Counted from the first letter of the stretch, positions 19,201-27,710 are shown. The stretch: 46,132 nucleotides of DNA from Gammaproteobacteria bacterium (GCA_009908845.1 JAAAOQ010000073.1:1-46132); one strand, 5' to 3'. Made by a program: numbers and translations. The notes: generated by a model from the letters alone, not told the origin.

Positions 19201-19992
19201 GTGGGCGTCGGCTGTGCGGGTCATAGGCAGATTTGAGCCCATGACGATCCAGTAGGCGCTCTGATACCAGTCGGCCGACTCATGCACGTCGGTCTGGTCG
19301 CCCCAGATCATCGGCATGATGTGGGGTAGATCGTGGTACCACTCGTAGAAGCTCAGCATCGTTCCGCCGAGCAGATTGGAGAGGCGATGGCCTGACAGGA
19401 AACTGACCATGCTCATCGCCGGGATTGGCGAAAAGGACGCGAGATGGTCCGCGCCGTACTCCTTGATGGTATAGACCTTGGACGCAGCAATGATCTCAGT
19501 CGCTTCGTCCCAGCTCGTGCGGCGCCACCCGGCCTTGCCGCGTGCGTTGCGATAGGCTCGCGAACGCTCGGGGTCTTCAACGATCGCAGCCCAGGCGGCA
19601 ACCGGGTCCTTGCCGGCGTCACGCTCGGTGCGCCAGTAATCGAGCAGCACTCCGCGGACATAGGGATACTTCGGCCGCACCGGACTATAGGGGTACCAGG
19701 AGGACGAGATACCCCGTTGGCAACCGCGAGGCTCGTAGTTGGGTGTCTCATCATTGATCTGCGGCCAGTCCGTCTTTTGCAGCTCCCAAGTGATCATTCC
19801 GTTCTTGACGAAGACCTCCCATGAACAGGAGCCAGAACAGTTGACGCTATGGCTGGTCCGGACGGATTTATCGTATTGCCAGCGACGACGATAAAAATCT
19901 TCCCATTGCCGGGGCTCATCGAGCTCGCGAAACCAGCGGGTCCCGCCGTTGCCCTCACCCTTGCCGTTGCCTTTACCGTTGCTGTTGCTCAT
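16201..19992 (-). CDS. narG: Respiratory nitrate reductase alpha subunit
   Basis: 1263 aa; RTSHSVNCSGSCSWEVFVKNGMITWE; long molybdopterin-binding protein next to narH. Confidence 0.96.
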   Translation of the reverse strand: MSNSNGKGNGKGEGNGGTRWFRELDEPRQWEDFYRRRWQYDKSVRTSHSVNCSGSCSWEVFVKNGMITWELQKTDWPQINDETPNYEPRGCQRGISSSWYPYSPVRPKYPYVRGVLLDYWRTERDAGKDPVAAWAAIVEDPERSRAYRNARGKAGWRRTSWDEATEIIAASKVYTIKEYGADHLASFSPIPAMSMVSFLSGHRLSNLLGGTMLSFYEWYHDLPHIMPMIWGDQTDVHESADWYQSAYWIVMGSNLPMTRTADAHFASEHKYNGGKLVNLSPDYSDVTKFADLWLPVRPGTDTAFILSCIHVILQEFHVNRRAQYFQDYVGQFTNLPFLVILDEEGEHYSSGRFLRASDLSAYKDEELGEWKMPCFDKSGALRLPGGSLGFRWEEQKTGRWNLKNEDAVTSQPFEPLLTLMDGEYEEVIVEYADFTNTFNVEFGTTAIRGEKAQRSLRGVPSRVLKLADGREARVATAYDLLLSHFGVNRGLSGPGYPKDYDDASQAYTPAWQEQETGVDRNLAIRVAREWADTAEKTEGKCLFITGSGILHWYHGGSLTYRSEAVMGILTGCQGRNGGGFAHYVGTEKIRNVAAIGTIGNAVDWGNVGRQQNSTSYFYFHTDQWRYDGMSLDPLWAPRAKEMPSKANHAADMNAVAVRNGWLPFFPQFDERNPFEVIQEARKAGCKEIEDVRNWVAKQFKDGKLKFALPNVDAPKNHPKVLWIYRGNLIGTSMRGHELNLKHMLGTHNNVLGGETRAKELVNEINWTEDAPLGKLDLIYNVNLRMDSSANYSDIVLPTAHWYEKFDLTCTDLHSFLHPFTPAHDPAYETKHDWEAFGLVAEKISQLAKVHLPDPVEDLVMTALNTDTPDEMAQPMGELRDWAVGESEPIPGKTFPNVNVVTRDYTKVYDMYTTLGPEVTKPNGYGAKGIKGDLAEAYEQMKESYLVGEKDDRPNMETAAKVCEVILRISPESDGELSYQVFKKLEERCGVPLANIVEHERETAYHYPDLISQPRRALTSPHWSAIETKGRTYSPWTLNIEALKPFHTLTGRQEIYYDHRMFRDLGEDFPVYKPPVDMVSIGDVAPKDIELKGAKLFRFITPHQKWGIHSMFHDSWQMMNMFRGGPTVWINDDDARDINVKDNDWVEIFNENGIQVARAVVSHTVPRDMSIVYHQTERHVNVPFSSLARERGASDLRGGNNNATTRIMMNPATMVGGYANWTYWLNYQGTSPSERDCVVLIRKKPMETRGRKVIYQESQLRVGA

Positions 19993-20855
19993 CAGTCTGC
20001 TGCCTCTTGGGTTGCCGTATCGTCCGTTGTGTCGCTCCGGCCACGATAAGCGTGAGCGAATGCCTCAACGAACGGACGGAAGTCTCGGACGGTGCCATAG
20101 ATCGCGACGACCGCGTCTCGATCTCTATCGAAGACCAGGTTGACCGCCTCGGAACGACCAATGGGATGTGGGACGGCGTTGTTGTCGTGGTCGACCCAGT
20201 CTTCTTTCATCGCTTGCATCGACACATAGAGGAGGTTCTCCGTGCGATGGGCTTGCCACCAGACGCGGTAGTCCCAGTCGCCGAGCCTGATCTCCTGCTG
20301 AAAGGTCTGCGCGTCTGGGTCATGTGGGTCAATGTCCCATTGCAGGACCGGCATCGCGATCGCGTAGCCAAACTTTTCCCGGGGTCCTGACAACGGCTCG
20401 GGCCCGCCGGGCCCATAGCCTGCAGCCGAGGCGATATCCGGGCGACCGAGTGCAATGGCGAGGAGGTCGGCCTCGGGCAGCTCTCCTTCTTCGAGGAACT
20501 CTGCCTGCAGCGGTGTCATTGGGCGATTGGGTATCGCGCTCGAGCTCGCGGCTGCATCGCGCAGTTCGCTTTCAAGCTCTTTGGCGCTGCGAAGCGGGAC
20601 ATCATGAACGAAGGGAGCGATACGTCGTATTTTGATGTCGGAGTAGTTTGCGCGGTGCAGGACATCACGTATCTCGCGCTCCATTGCCGCGACCTTATGC
20701 TCGTCACGCGAGTCTGGCTTGAAGTCGATCTCGACCATTTTGCCGAGCGCGATGATGTCGCCGACGAATCCGGATGCGACGATATCTCGCGTAAAGCCCG
20801 GATACGACACGTCGCGCAATAGCTCGCGTACCTGTTGAGCATCCGCATTCTGCAT
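19992..20855 (-). CDS. DUF59/MIP18-like protein, first gene of the nar operon
   Basis: VRELLRDVSYPGFTRDIVASGFVGDIIALGKMVEIDFKPDSRDEHKVAAMEREIRDVLHR resembles the DUF59/ApbC N-terminal fold; stop codon overlaps the narG start. Confidence 0.65.
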   Translation of the reverse strand: MQNADAQQVRELLRDVSYPGFTRDIVASGFVGDIIALGKMVEIDFKPDSRDEHKVAAMEREIRDVLHRANYSDIKIRRIAPFVHDVPLRSAKELESELRDAAASSSAIPNRPMTPLQAEFLEEGELPEADLLAIALGRPDIASAAGYGPGGPEPLSGPREKFGYAIAMPVLQWDIDPHDPDAQTFQQEIRLGDWDYRVWWQAHRTENLLYVSMQAMKEDWVDHDNNAVPHPIGRSEAVNLVFDRDRDAVVAIYGTVRDFRPFVEAFAHAYRGRSDTTDDTATQEAAD

Positions 20856-21493
20856 AATCTGCGCCCCCCAATCGTTGAGTGTTCGGACGACGCGCGTCGG
20901 CGGTTTTGAAACCGGGGTTTACCTGGCCTCGGTCGCGATCATCGTCCTTTGTGCGAGGGGCAAAAGATGTGCCAACGGGCTCGACGGTGCCCGCTAGCGG
21001 GCGCCTTAGGCCACCTCCACCGAATGCTCCGTGGTAGCTAGACTCAGGGGGACGGCGTGCGTCTGTTGGCGAATATCAAGGCGAACGAGGGGGCTAGCGC
21101 TCGGCGCCGGCGCCGCCGAAGCGCGCGTTGATTGTGCGCGGAGAACGGATTGGCCACGCCGCCGTGAGGCTCGATCGACAATGGCACCGGCCGCCGGTTG
21201 CGACAGTTTGTCCGAGCGGGCGCGCTAGGGTGGGCTAAGCTGTCGCAGTGACTGGGAAGCGGGCGCGTGGGTACTGCGCCTGATTGGAACCACTTGCGAG
21301 CTACCGGCGGGCTGCGCGAATAACAGCCCGCTCGTGCCTGTGCCCAGGACCGCTTGACGTCGCTCGCCCTTTGCCCTCAACTCTCCCCTTCGCGATGCTG
21401 TTGCATTGCCGGCTAGTCGATACGTGCGGCGAGCGCACTGAGCGACAACGACCAAAAAAACCCAACGACAAAGCGTTGCTAGAGGAGATCGAG

Positions 21494-21919
21494 ATGACAG
21501 CGAAGATTGGTGACAGGGTGAAGGTGCACTATACCGGCACCCTGGTCGATGGGACCGAGTTCGACAGGTCGCGCGAGCGCGAACCGCTGGAGTTCACCCT
21601 GGGCGACGAAACGATGCTGCCCGATTTCGAGGCTGCGGTGATCGGTATGGTCGAGGGAGAGCGAAAGACCATTACAATCCCCTGCGAAGGAGCCTATGGC
21701 GAGCAGGACGCCAGTCTTAACCTGGACGTCCCGCGCGACGCATTACCAACGGATGTCGAGTTGTCAGTCGGGACCGTGCTGCAAGCGACCGGGCCGGACG
21801 GGCAGTCGGCGAGCTTCAGGGTGGTCAGCATTGAGGAAGACCAGGTCGCGATGGACGGCAACCACCCGCTCGCCGGTCTCGACCTGACATTTCAGTTGGA
21901 ACTGGTCGAAATCGCCTGA
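21494..21919 (+). CDS. FKBP-type peptidyl-prolyl isomerase, SlyD-like
   Basis: IGDRVKVHYTGTLVDGTEFDRSREREPLEFTLGDETMLPDFEAAVIGMVEGERKTITIP ... HPLAGLDLTFQLELVEI. Confidence 0.88.
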   Translation: MTAKIGDRVKVHYTGTLVDGTEFDRSREREPLEFTLGDETMLPDFEAAVIGMVEGERKTITIPCEGAYGEQDASLNLDVPRDALPTDVELSVGTVLQATGPDGQSASFRVVSIEEDQVAMDGNHPLAGLDLTFQLELVEIA

Positions 21920-22040
21920 TCGACCAGGACGACGGTCGATCAATCACCGCTAACCTTCATGGCACGGCGCCAGCCCGGACGATGAACTCCGCGTGATTCA
22001 CGGTAACTGTCGTTTACGTCAAATGCTCACATTAAGAAAC

Positions 22041-22113
22041 CCTATCAAAACAGCCGGTTGACTCGCGCAACCTCCTGATCTATCTGGCTACAGGGGGCAG
22101 TCTGTTAGGGCTT
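22041..22113 (+). repeat. Copy 1 of a 73-bp dispersed inverted repeat
   Basis: Reverse complement of 44896-44968 with about 7 mismatches by eye; contains conserved hairpin CCTCCTG...CAGGGGG. Confidence 0.85.
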
Positions 22114-22152
22114 TTAAATGTTGCATCCAATGTTTGCATCCAAAAAGTCGTC

Positions 22153-22560
22153 TCAGATCATCATGACGCCGTCACGCAGTCGCATCGTGACCACCTGCTC
22201 CTGTCGATCCAGGATCAGATAACGCGACAGGTCTTGCCCATTCTGCACGTCACTCACCATCTTGTTCAGATGAGCCTGCGCTTGCTCGCTGCTCGGCGCA
22301 TGTCCGCGCTCGCCATCCAGGCTGGCGATCAATATCAGGTCCCAGTCCTGGGTGATCTCATCCGCTTCCGCGACCAGGGCGGCAAAGTTCTCGATCTCGG
22401 AAGGTAGCTTATCGTTGCAGATCACTGGGCTGATCGTACCCGTCCGCTGCGACGACCCATTGGTGCTCTCGGAGTCCGTTTTGGCCAACACCAGGAGCAG
22501 CCTTTGCGGTTCATCCTGCATCGCGGCCATATCGAGCAAGTCTTGAAAATTTCTCAGCAT
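22153..22560 (-). CDS. Small conserved hypothetical protein
   Basis: MLRNFQDLLDMAAMQDEPQRLLLVLAKTD...DLILIASLDGERGHAPSSEQAQAHLNKMVSDVQNGQDLSRYLILDRQEQVVT; coherent globular composition. Confidence 0.65.
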   Translation of the reverse strand: MLRNFQDLLDMAAMQDEPQRLLLVLAKTDSESTNGSSQRTGTISPVICNDKLPSEIENFAALVAEADEITQDWDLILIASLDGERGHAPSSEQAQAHLNKMVSDVQNGQDLSRYLILDRQEQVVTMRLRDGVMMI

Positions 22561-22924
22561 CGCAGGTGCACCTCACACTATCGATATCGCGAATGACCGG
22601 CGCGTATTCGGAGAGTCGGGGGTCAGTCGTTCCTTTCCAAGCAGCCACAGGCCCGGTGCCGACGAAGGAATACCCCGTCTGTAGATATCCAGCCTGATGC
22701 CGCACCCCGTCAAAGCCCCTCTACAAGCGCATGGGTCGCCGCCGTCGCTGCCAAGGCCGCCGACGAGAATATCGGAGATACCGATATCAAAGTCAAATAA
22801 ATTCCGTTTGCGTGAACTTAATATCAGCACTAGCTTATGCAGAAGAGGCGGCGCGACCGCTCAGATTGACCGAGCAGGCCCCATGCCCACGACGGCATGA
22901 TGGCTGACACGAGGAGAGCAGAAG

Positions 22925-23566
22925 ATGATCGCAGTGAAGGTTTCGATGAAGGCGACTAATGAGCCATTGAAGCGTACACCGGTGGTGCTGCAGCTCGATG
23001 CCGACGGTAGTCAGACGCCACCGGTGTTGACCGATCGCGCCGGCGTCGCCCGCTTCGACCTGCCGCCGACCAGCGGCCGCATCCTGGTCTCCGGGCTGCA
23101 GCGCTACGATGGACGCCTCGATGGCGAGATCCCGATCGAGCTCTGGTCGATCACCCAATCGGAGCTGGACTCCAAAGGTGGCCCCGGCGAGCTGCCCAGC
23201 GGCCGCAACGCCTATCCGGGTATGAGCACCCACTGGCTGCCGGTTGGCGATCAGCGCGTCGAGGTCGACAGCGAGGGCTATCTGGTCGACCCGCAGGACT
23301 GGTCCGAGGACTTCGCACGCGCGCTCGCGGGCGAGGAAGGCCTGACGCTCACCGCGGAGCACTGGGAGCTGATTCGGTGGCTGCGCACGCACTACGCCCG
23401 CCACGGCGCCCAGGCCTCGGTGCGCGACATGATCGCGCACTTCCGGCGCGTCTGGGATCGAGAGCGCGGCAGCAACCGCTATCTGCACCAACTGTTCCCG
23501 CGCGGCGGCCCGCAGAAACAGGGCAATCGCCTCGCCGGACTGCTACGCACCAAGGGGGAGCACTGA
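22925..23566 (+). CDS. DsrC/TusE-family protein lacking the conserved cysteines, fused to an about 100-aa N-terminal domain
   Basis: C-terminal VEVDSEGYLVDPQDWSEDFARALAGEEGLTLTAEHWELIRWLRTHYARHG...GSNRYLHQLFPRGGPQKQGNRLAGLLRTKGEH follows the DsrC/TusE pattern; N-terminal part is beta-rich. RBS GAGGAGA upstream. Confidence 0.82.
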   Translation: MIAVKVSMKATNEPLKRTPVVLQLDADGSQTPPVLTDRAGVARFDLPPTSGRILVSGLQRYDGRLDGEIPIELWSITQSELDSKGGPGELPSGRNAYPGMSTHWLPVGDQRVEVDSEGYLVDPQDWSEDFARALAGEEGLTLTAEHWELIRWLRTHYARHGAQASVRDMIAHFRRVWDRERGSNRYLHQLFPRGGPQKQGNRLAGLLRTKGEH

Positions 23567-23572
23567 GGACGT

Positions 23573-23690
23573 TGAGCGAGGAGCTCGAGCTGACCGATGA
23601 GGATGTGCTCGATGCCATGTAACACATCCCAGGCTACCTTGATATTAGCACCGGCGGCTTCCGCGCCATCGATCCTCTGGCCTGCGTACT
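23573..23690 (+). pseudogene. Remnant of a CBS-protein N-terminal domain
   Basis: LSEELELTDEDVLDAM*HIPGYLDISTGGFRAI matches LTEEDVIDAMRHIPGYLDISTEDFRVL of the 5709-6458 protein, with an in-frame TAA, then loses similarity. Confidence 0.7.
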
Positions 23691-23907
23691 TCAGGGCGAT
23701 CGTGACCGCTTCCGGTTGTTTTTCGGAATCGCTGGTCATGATGACGGAGCGGCTGGTCAGGTTACGCCGGAATACGCGGTCTAGCTCAACCGGAAAAAGA
23801 GTTTTCTGGCAGGGGTTGCTGCAGCATGAGCACTCAAGGTGCATCATGACTTTCGCAACGTTACACTAGCGCTGTCGATTCCCAGCACAACGAGAAGAGG
23901 CTTTCCT

Positions 23908-24315
23908 ATGCAAGTCAGAGAATATATGTCAAAGCCCGTTTACCAAGTATCCGAGCAGACAAGCCTAAAAGAAGCGGTGCCTCTGCTCGGCAAGCACCAC
24001 ATACGCCATTTGCCGGTCACCAACGGCTCCAGGCTCGTAGGGATGGTAACGGATCGGGACATCCGTCGAGCCCAACCCGGGCTGCTGTTGGGTCTCGGAC
24101 GGGAGGACTACGAGCAGGTGCTCCTGAGCACCCCGGTCTCCCGCATCATGACCAGAGAGCCGGTGACGGTGACCGAAGACACGCCGCTGATCGATGCGGT
24201 GCGTTTGATAGTGGAGAAGAAATTCGGAAGCCTGCCGGTGGTGAAAGGTGATGAGCTGGTCGGGATCTTCACCGAGATCGACGCGTTAAAACTCCTGCTG
24301 GAAAAACTGGAATAG
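23908..24315 (+). CDS. CBS-domain pair protein
   Basis: MQVREYMSKPVYQVSEQTSLKEAVPLLGKHHIRHLPVTNGSRLVGMVTDRDIRRA ... VSRIMTREPVTVTEDTPLIDAVRLIVEKKFGSLPVVKGDELVGIFTEIDALKLLL. Confidence 0.92.
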   Translation: MQVREYMSKPVYQVSEQTSLKEAVPLLGKHHIRHLPVTNGSRLVGMVTDRDIRRAQPGLLLGLGREDYEQVLLSTPVSRIMTREPVTVTEDTPLIDAVRLIVEKKFGSLPVVKGDELVGIFTEIDALKLLLEKLE

Positions 24316-24655
24316 CCAGCGGGCTCCCCGCGCGTCTAACAGCAATCGCTGCCCTCACCCCAATAGCGCCCCCAGTAGCGCAACCAGTAGCGCCCTCCAC
24401 CAGCTTGGTGACGTCCTCGTCCGTCCCTCTCGTCTCTCGCTGGGGGCGCACCGCGTCCTTGCGGCTAGCGAAGGCGCCCGCTTCCTCGAGCGGGACCTCG
24501 CCGGTGTTTTTCAGTATCAAGAACACAGCGCTATTCGGCTGGCTTGGAGGAACAGCGCGGGCGTACGAATCGGACACCTGAACTTCTGCCATGGCAGCGC
24601 AAGGCACGGTGAGTGCGGCGCGTAGCGTGATCGGTTTTTTCATACGATTCCCCAT
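24269..24655 (-). pseudogene. Truncated/degenerate PCu(A)C (DUF461) copper chaperone
   Basis: Signal peptide plus AEVQVSDSYARAVPPSQPNSAVFLILKNTGE as in PCu(A)C proteins; the remainder lacks the HxM copper-binding region. Directly follows SCO1. Confidence 0.6.
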
Positions 24656-25263
24656 TAGAGTAATTTACGAATTTCAGCAACCACTTGATTGGGTGGTGTA
24701 ACGTGCATTAGGGTGTTGCTCAGCTGCCCCTTTTTATTAATCAGATAGATGCGAGATGAGTGGTCCACAGCGTAGCCCATTGCAGAATCTTTCATCTCCA
24801 CTTTGCGATAAGATGCGCCATAGCGATTGACCATCAGATCAAGGTCTTTCTTCGCGCCTGTCATGCCGATGATTTTAGGATGAAAGAACTGGCTGTATTC
24901 TGCCAGCCGCTCCGGTGTATCACGTTCGGGATCAACGCTGACAAACAATGGCTGTACCTGTTCCAGCTCTTCCGGCGACAGATCCTCGAGTGCCTGAGAA
25001 ATAACCGCCAGGGATGTCGGGCAGACATCCGGGCAGTGGGTGTAACCGATGTAGAGTACCGATACTTTGCCTTTAAAATCTGATAATGAAGTCGGTCCAC
25101 TGGTGCTTTGCAGGGTGAAATCACCGCCTTGCCCCAGCCTGTGCAGTAGAGGCTGGTCCGGATCTGCATTACTTGGCGATAACAGATAGGCCGTAACACC
25201 CCCCCCAAACAATGTCAGAGTGAATAACAGGAAATTGCGTCGAGTGATCAGATTATTTGCCAT
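24655..25263 (-). CDS. SCO1/SenC/PrrC copper chaperone
   Basis: GKVSVLYIGYTHCPDVCPTSLAVISQALEDL...PLFVSVDPERDTPERLAEYSQFFHPKIIGMTG; CPDVC motif. Confidence 0.92.
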   Translation of the reverse strand: MANNLITRRNFLLFTLTLFGGGVTAYLLSPSNADPDQPLLHRLGQGGDFTLQSTSGPTSLSDFKGKVSVLYIGYTHCPDVCPTSLAVISQALEDLSPEELEQVQPLFVSVDPERDTPERLAEYSQFFHPKIIGMTGAKKDLDLMVNRYGASYRKVEMKDSAMGYAVDHSSRIYLINKKGQLSNTLMHVTPPNQVVAEIRKLL

Positions 25264-25428
25264 ATCTGAGCTCCTATCGGCGACGGAAGTTGCGGCAGCT
25301 TTGTACCAGTCCGGTGCTCGCGATGACGATCAGCCCTAGTTGATGCGATTGCTCTGCCATAGAGGGCGAAACGGAGGAGAATTGAAAAACCAGGTCTCTG
25401 ATTATCGGATCTGAACAACGTTGGGTGT

Positions 25429-26136
25429 TCAATGATCGACTTTCCGTTGCGTCGGTGTAAGCAACCGGCGACGCCAATCTTCAGTGCTTTTTGAGCGGAT
25501 TCGCCGGTCAACGAGACGACGCCAGTTATCTGGCAGCTCCGGGAGCCTCGCAAATTCGGCAAGTGCCTCAGAATCATTGGTGGATTGATAGAGCAGATCT
25601 GCGACACGCGTCAGCGACCAGTCCGGGTTAGGACGATCGACCAGCTCCGCCGTGCACCCTGCCTGGATGTCGCCCGTGCGAAGGACCCGAAAATACCAGC
25701 CGGTACGACCTGTCGACTGCACTCGGCGAGCCATGTCAGGCCGATTGAATCGCAGGTTCAGCTTCCAGCAAGGCTGTCGGCTCTGTGAAAGCTCGACGAG
25801 CACCGGGCCGATCTGGAAGCGGTCACCAAGACACAGATCCTGCTCAGTGATCCCATCGACCACAAAGTTTTCTCCGAATCCCCCGGGTACGAATCGATCC
25901 GCCTGTTGCGGCAACTCTGCTGACCAGCTTGGGTAATGCGTCAATGGGTAGGCGTGCAATGCCTTGTCGCGTCCGCCATGATGGCGTCGATCAGCCTGCT
26001 CGTCATCTTCCAAACCCTCCGGTCCCACATGGACCAAGCCGTTGGTCCGCTGCTTGTCGATGGCGGATACATGGCCTTTGTCGCCAAGCGGCTTGGTGCG
26101 TCCTGCACGCAGTTCGAGGATGGTAAAAGAGATCAT
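25429..26136 (-). CDS. MOSC-domain protein, YiiM-like
   Basis: ADRRHHGGRDKALHAYPLTHYPSW...FGENFVVDGITEQDLCLGDRFQIGPVLVELSQSRQPCWKLNLRF. Start at MISFTI. Confidence 0.88.
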   Translation of the reverse strand: MISFTILELRAGRTKPLGDKGHVSAIDKQRTNGLVHVGPEGLEDDEQADRRHHGGRDKALHAYPLTHYPSWSAELPQQADRFVPGGFGENFVVDGITEQDLCLGDRFQIGPVLVELSQSRQPCWKLNLRFNRPDMARRVQSTGRTGWYFRVLRTGDIQAGCTAELVDRPNPDWSLTRVADLLYQSTNDSEALAEFARLPELPDNWRRLVDRRIRSKSTEDWRRRLLTPTQRKVDH

Positions 26137-26292
26137 TGGCTGAACCCCATTGTCGCAAACCAAAGTTGGAAGACACCTACGGCGGTAGTACTCAACGCGG
26201 TTCCATGCCCGTTCGTATCGGCCCATAACCTGGCGCCTAAACGAAAAAACAACGTTTCGTCAAAAAAAGTGACAGCGGGTAGCACGACTCGA

Positions 26293-27468
26293 TTATCCGT
26301 AACGCCCATCCACTCTCGCACTTAAAAGCGGCCGCGCAAATATTGCCAGCATCCCTATAAAAGCACTTATCCAAAGAAATTGTGAAAGTTGTATCAGCAG
26401 GAAATAATACTCTGGTGCAAGTATCGGCAGCAGTACGCGCAGTATCGCGCCGGCCGCGAGTGTCATGAATATTAACGCGAGCCCCTTAGGGGGTTCGAAC
26501 ACATTACGCCCCGTATGTCCCAGTGAAACGCGAGCCATCATACCAATGGTGATGAGCCCGATGCCACCGTAGGCCATCGCGTGCAACCCGAGTGCAGGCG
26601 GGATATGGAGGATTTCTGCCGCACCACGTAGTACAAACCCGATCGAAATAAATGCCACGGCTAGGTGCAGTACCCAAACCAGCGGTCGCCTGAATATTTC
26701 CGAGGTATACCACCCGTACAAGCGTAACGCATTTGCGATAAACAGGACCAAGCCGCTGGTGAGCAATAGCGGTTGCCAAGACAACACGTCGGCGGCGGCA
26801 AAGGTCATGAGACCGACCAAGGACACACTCGGCACATACCGGTAGTCCTGTACCTGGGTCTTCTCGGCGATGGCATTGCGTGTGAATGAGGGCACCACGC
26901 GCTGCGCCATCATCAGGATGAGGCCGATGACGGTGTACATCGCGATGAGCAGTGACGGGCGAGCATAAGAAGGGCTTACCCAGCCGATGGCGGAGGCCAG
27001 GAAGAAGGTATCCAAGCCTAGAAATAAGCACAACTTGCCAATAATCCCCCATTGTGCGTGATTGCTTGCCTGAATCAGTGGCTTCACCAGAACCCACAAT
27101 AATAATAGGTAAAAAAGGACACTGCTGACCAGCATGGCCGGCACGCCGGCGGCGCTGGGGTAGAGGGCGATCAGTCGTGATAACAGCCAGAAGGTGAATA
27201 GCGCCAGCAACATGTTGCCTTGCGCTGTTTTACCTCCGGTCCAGTTTTGTACTGCGGTCAACAGAAAGCCCGAAATGACAGCCATGGCGTAGCCGAAAAC
27301 CATCTCGCGACCGTGCCAAAGCGCAGGGGCGAGCGTATCGAGATCGAGTCGGGTTAACTGCATTAGCTGAGCGGTCCAGAGCGTCATCGCGACGACCGAG
27401 TAGAGCATCGCGCCAAGGAAGAAAGGGCGAAATCCGGTCTGCAAGAAAGTGAGAGGACGTGCGTGCAT
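26293..27468 (-). CDS. nnrS: NnrS family heme/copper-type membrane protein
   Basis: LTFLQTGFRPFFLGAMLYSVVAMTLWTAQL...WHGREMVFGYAMAVISGFLLTAVQNWTG; LHAMAYGGIGLITIGMMARVSLGHTGR. Confidence 0.92.
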   Translation of the reverse strand: MHARPLTFLQTGFRPFFLGAMLYSVVAMTLWTAQLMQLTRLDLDTLAPALWHGREMVFGYAMAVISGFLLTAVQNWTGGKTAQGNMLLALFTFWLLSRLIALYPSAAGVPAMLVSSVLFYLLLLWVLVKPLIQASNHAQWGIIGKLCLFLGLDTFFLASAIGWVSPSYARPSLLIAMYTVIGLILMMAQRVVPSFTRNAIAEKTQVQDYRYVPSVSLVGLMTFAAADVLSWQPLLLTSGLVLFIANALRLYGWYTSEIFRRPLVWVLHLAVAFISIGFVLRGAAEILHIPPALGLHAMAYGGIGLITIGMMARVSLGHTGRNVFEPPKGLALIFMTLAAGAILRVLLPILAPEYYFLLIQLSQFLWISAFIGMLAIFARPLLSARVDGRYG

Positions 27469-27635
27469 GTGTTCGATTACTCCACGCCTAGTCGACGAAG
27501 TCTTACCAAGTCGAGCCCCCTAACCACGGCAGAGAGTCTCGTTGACGTGTTCAATAGGCGCACCTTCTCAAGCTGTGGAGCCTCCGAGATACCCGGTGAG
27601 GCGCAACGACCTTGAGCACCACCGGTGCCTAGACT

Positions 27636-27662
27636 ATAACATGTATACAGGATGCATGTTAT
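27636..27662. promoter_or_regulatory. NsrR-like palindrome in the nnrS/norS intergenic region
   Basis: ATAACATGTATACAGGATGCATGTTAT: two 13-nt arms matching at 11 of 13 positions around a central A (the core is 11-1-11), 48 nt before the norS-like ATG. Confidence 0.65.
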
Positions 27663-27710
27663 CGTCTAGACTCCTTCCCGTGTTCACTGCAGCGACATGA
27701 GGGCCTGGTT

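Noticed and set aside
20856-21490. FNR/NarL sites in the nar operon upstream region
   Set aside because: No convincing TTGAT-N4-ATCAA palindrome or paired NarL heptamers found by eye; a motif scan would be needed.
22835-23491. 218-aa minus-strand ORF opposite the DsrC-like gene
   Set aside because: Low-complexity Ala/Arg/Gln-rich; the plus strand carries a recognisable DsrC/TusE domain and RBS.
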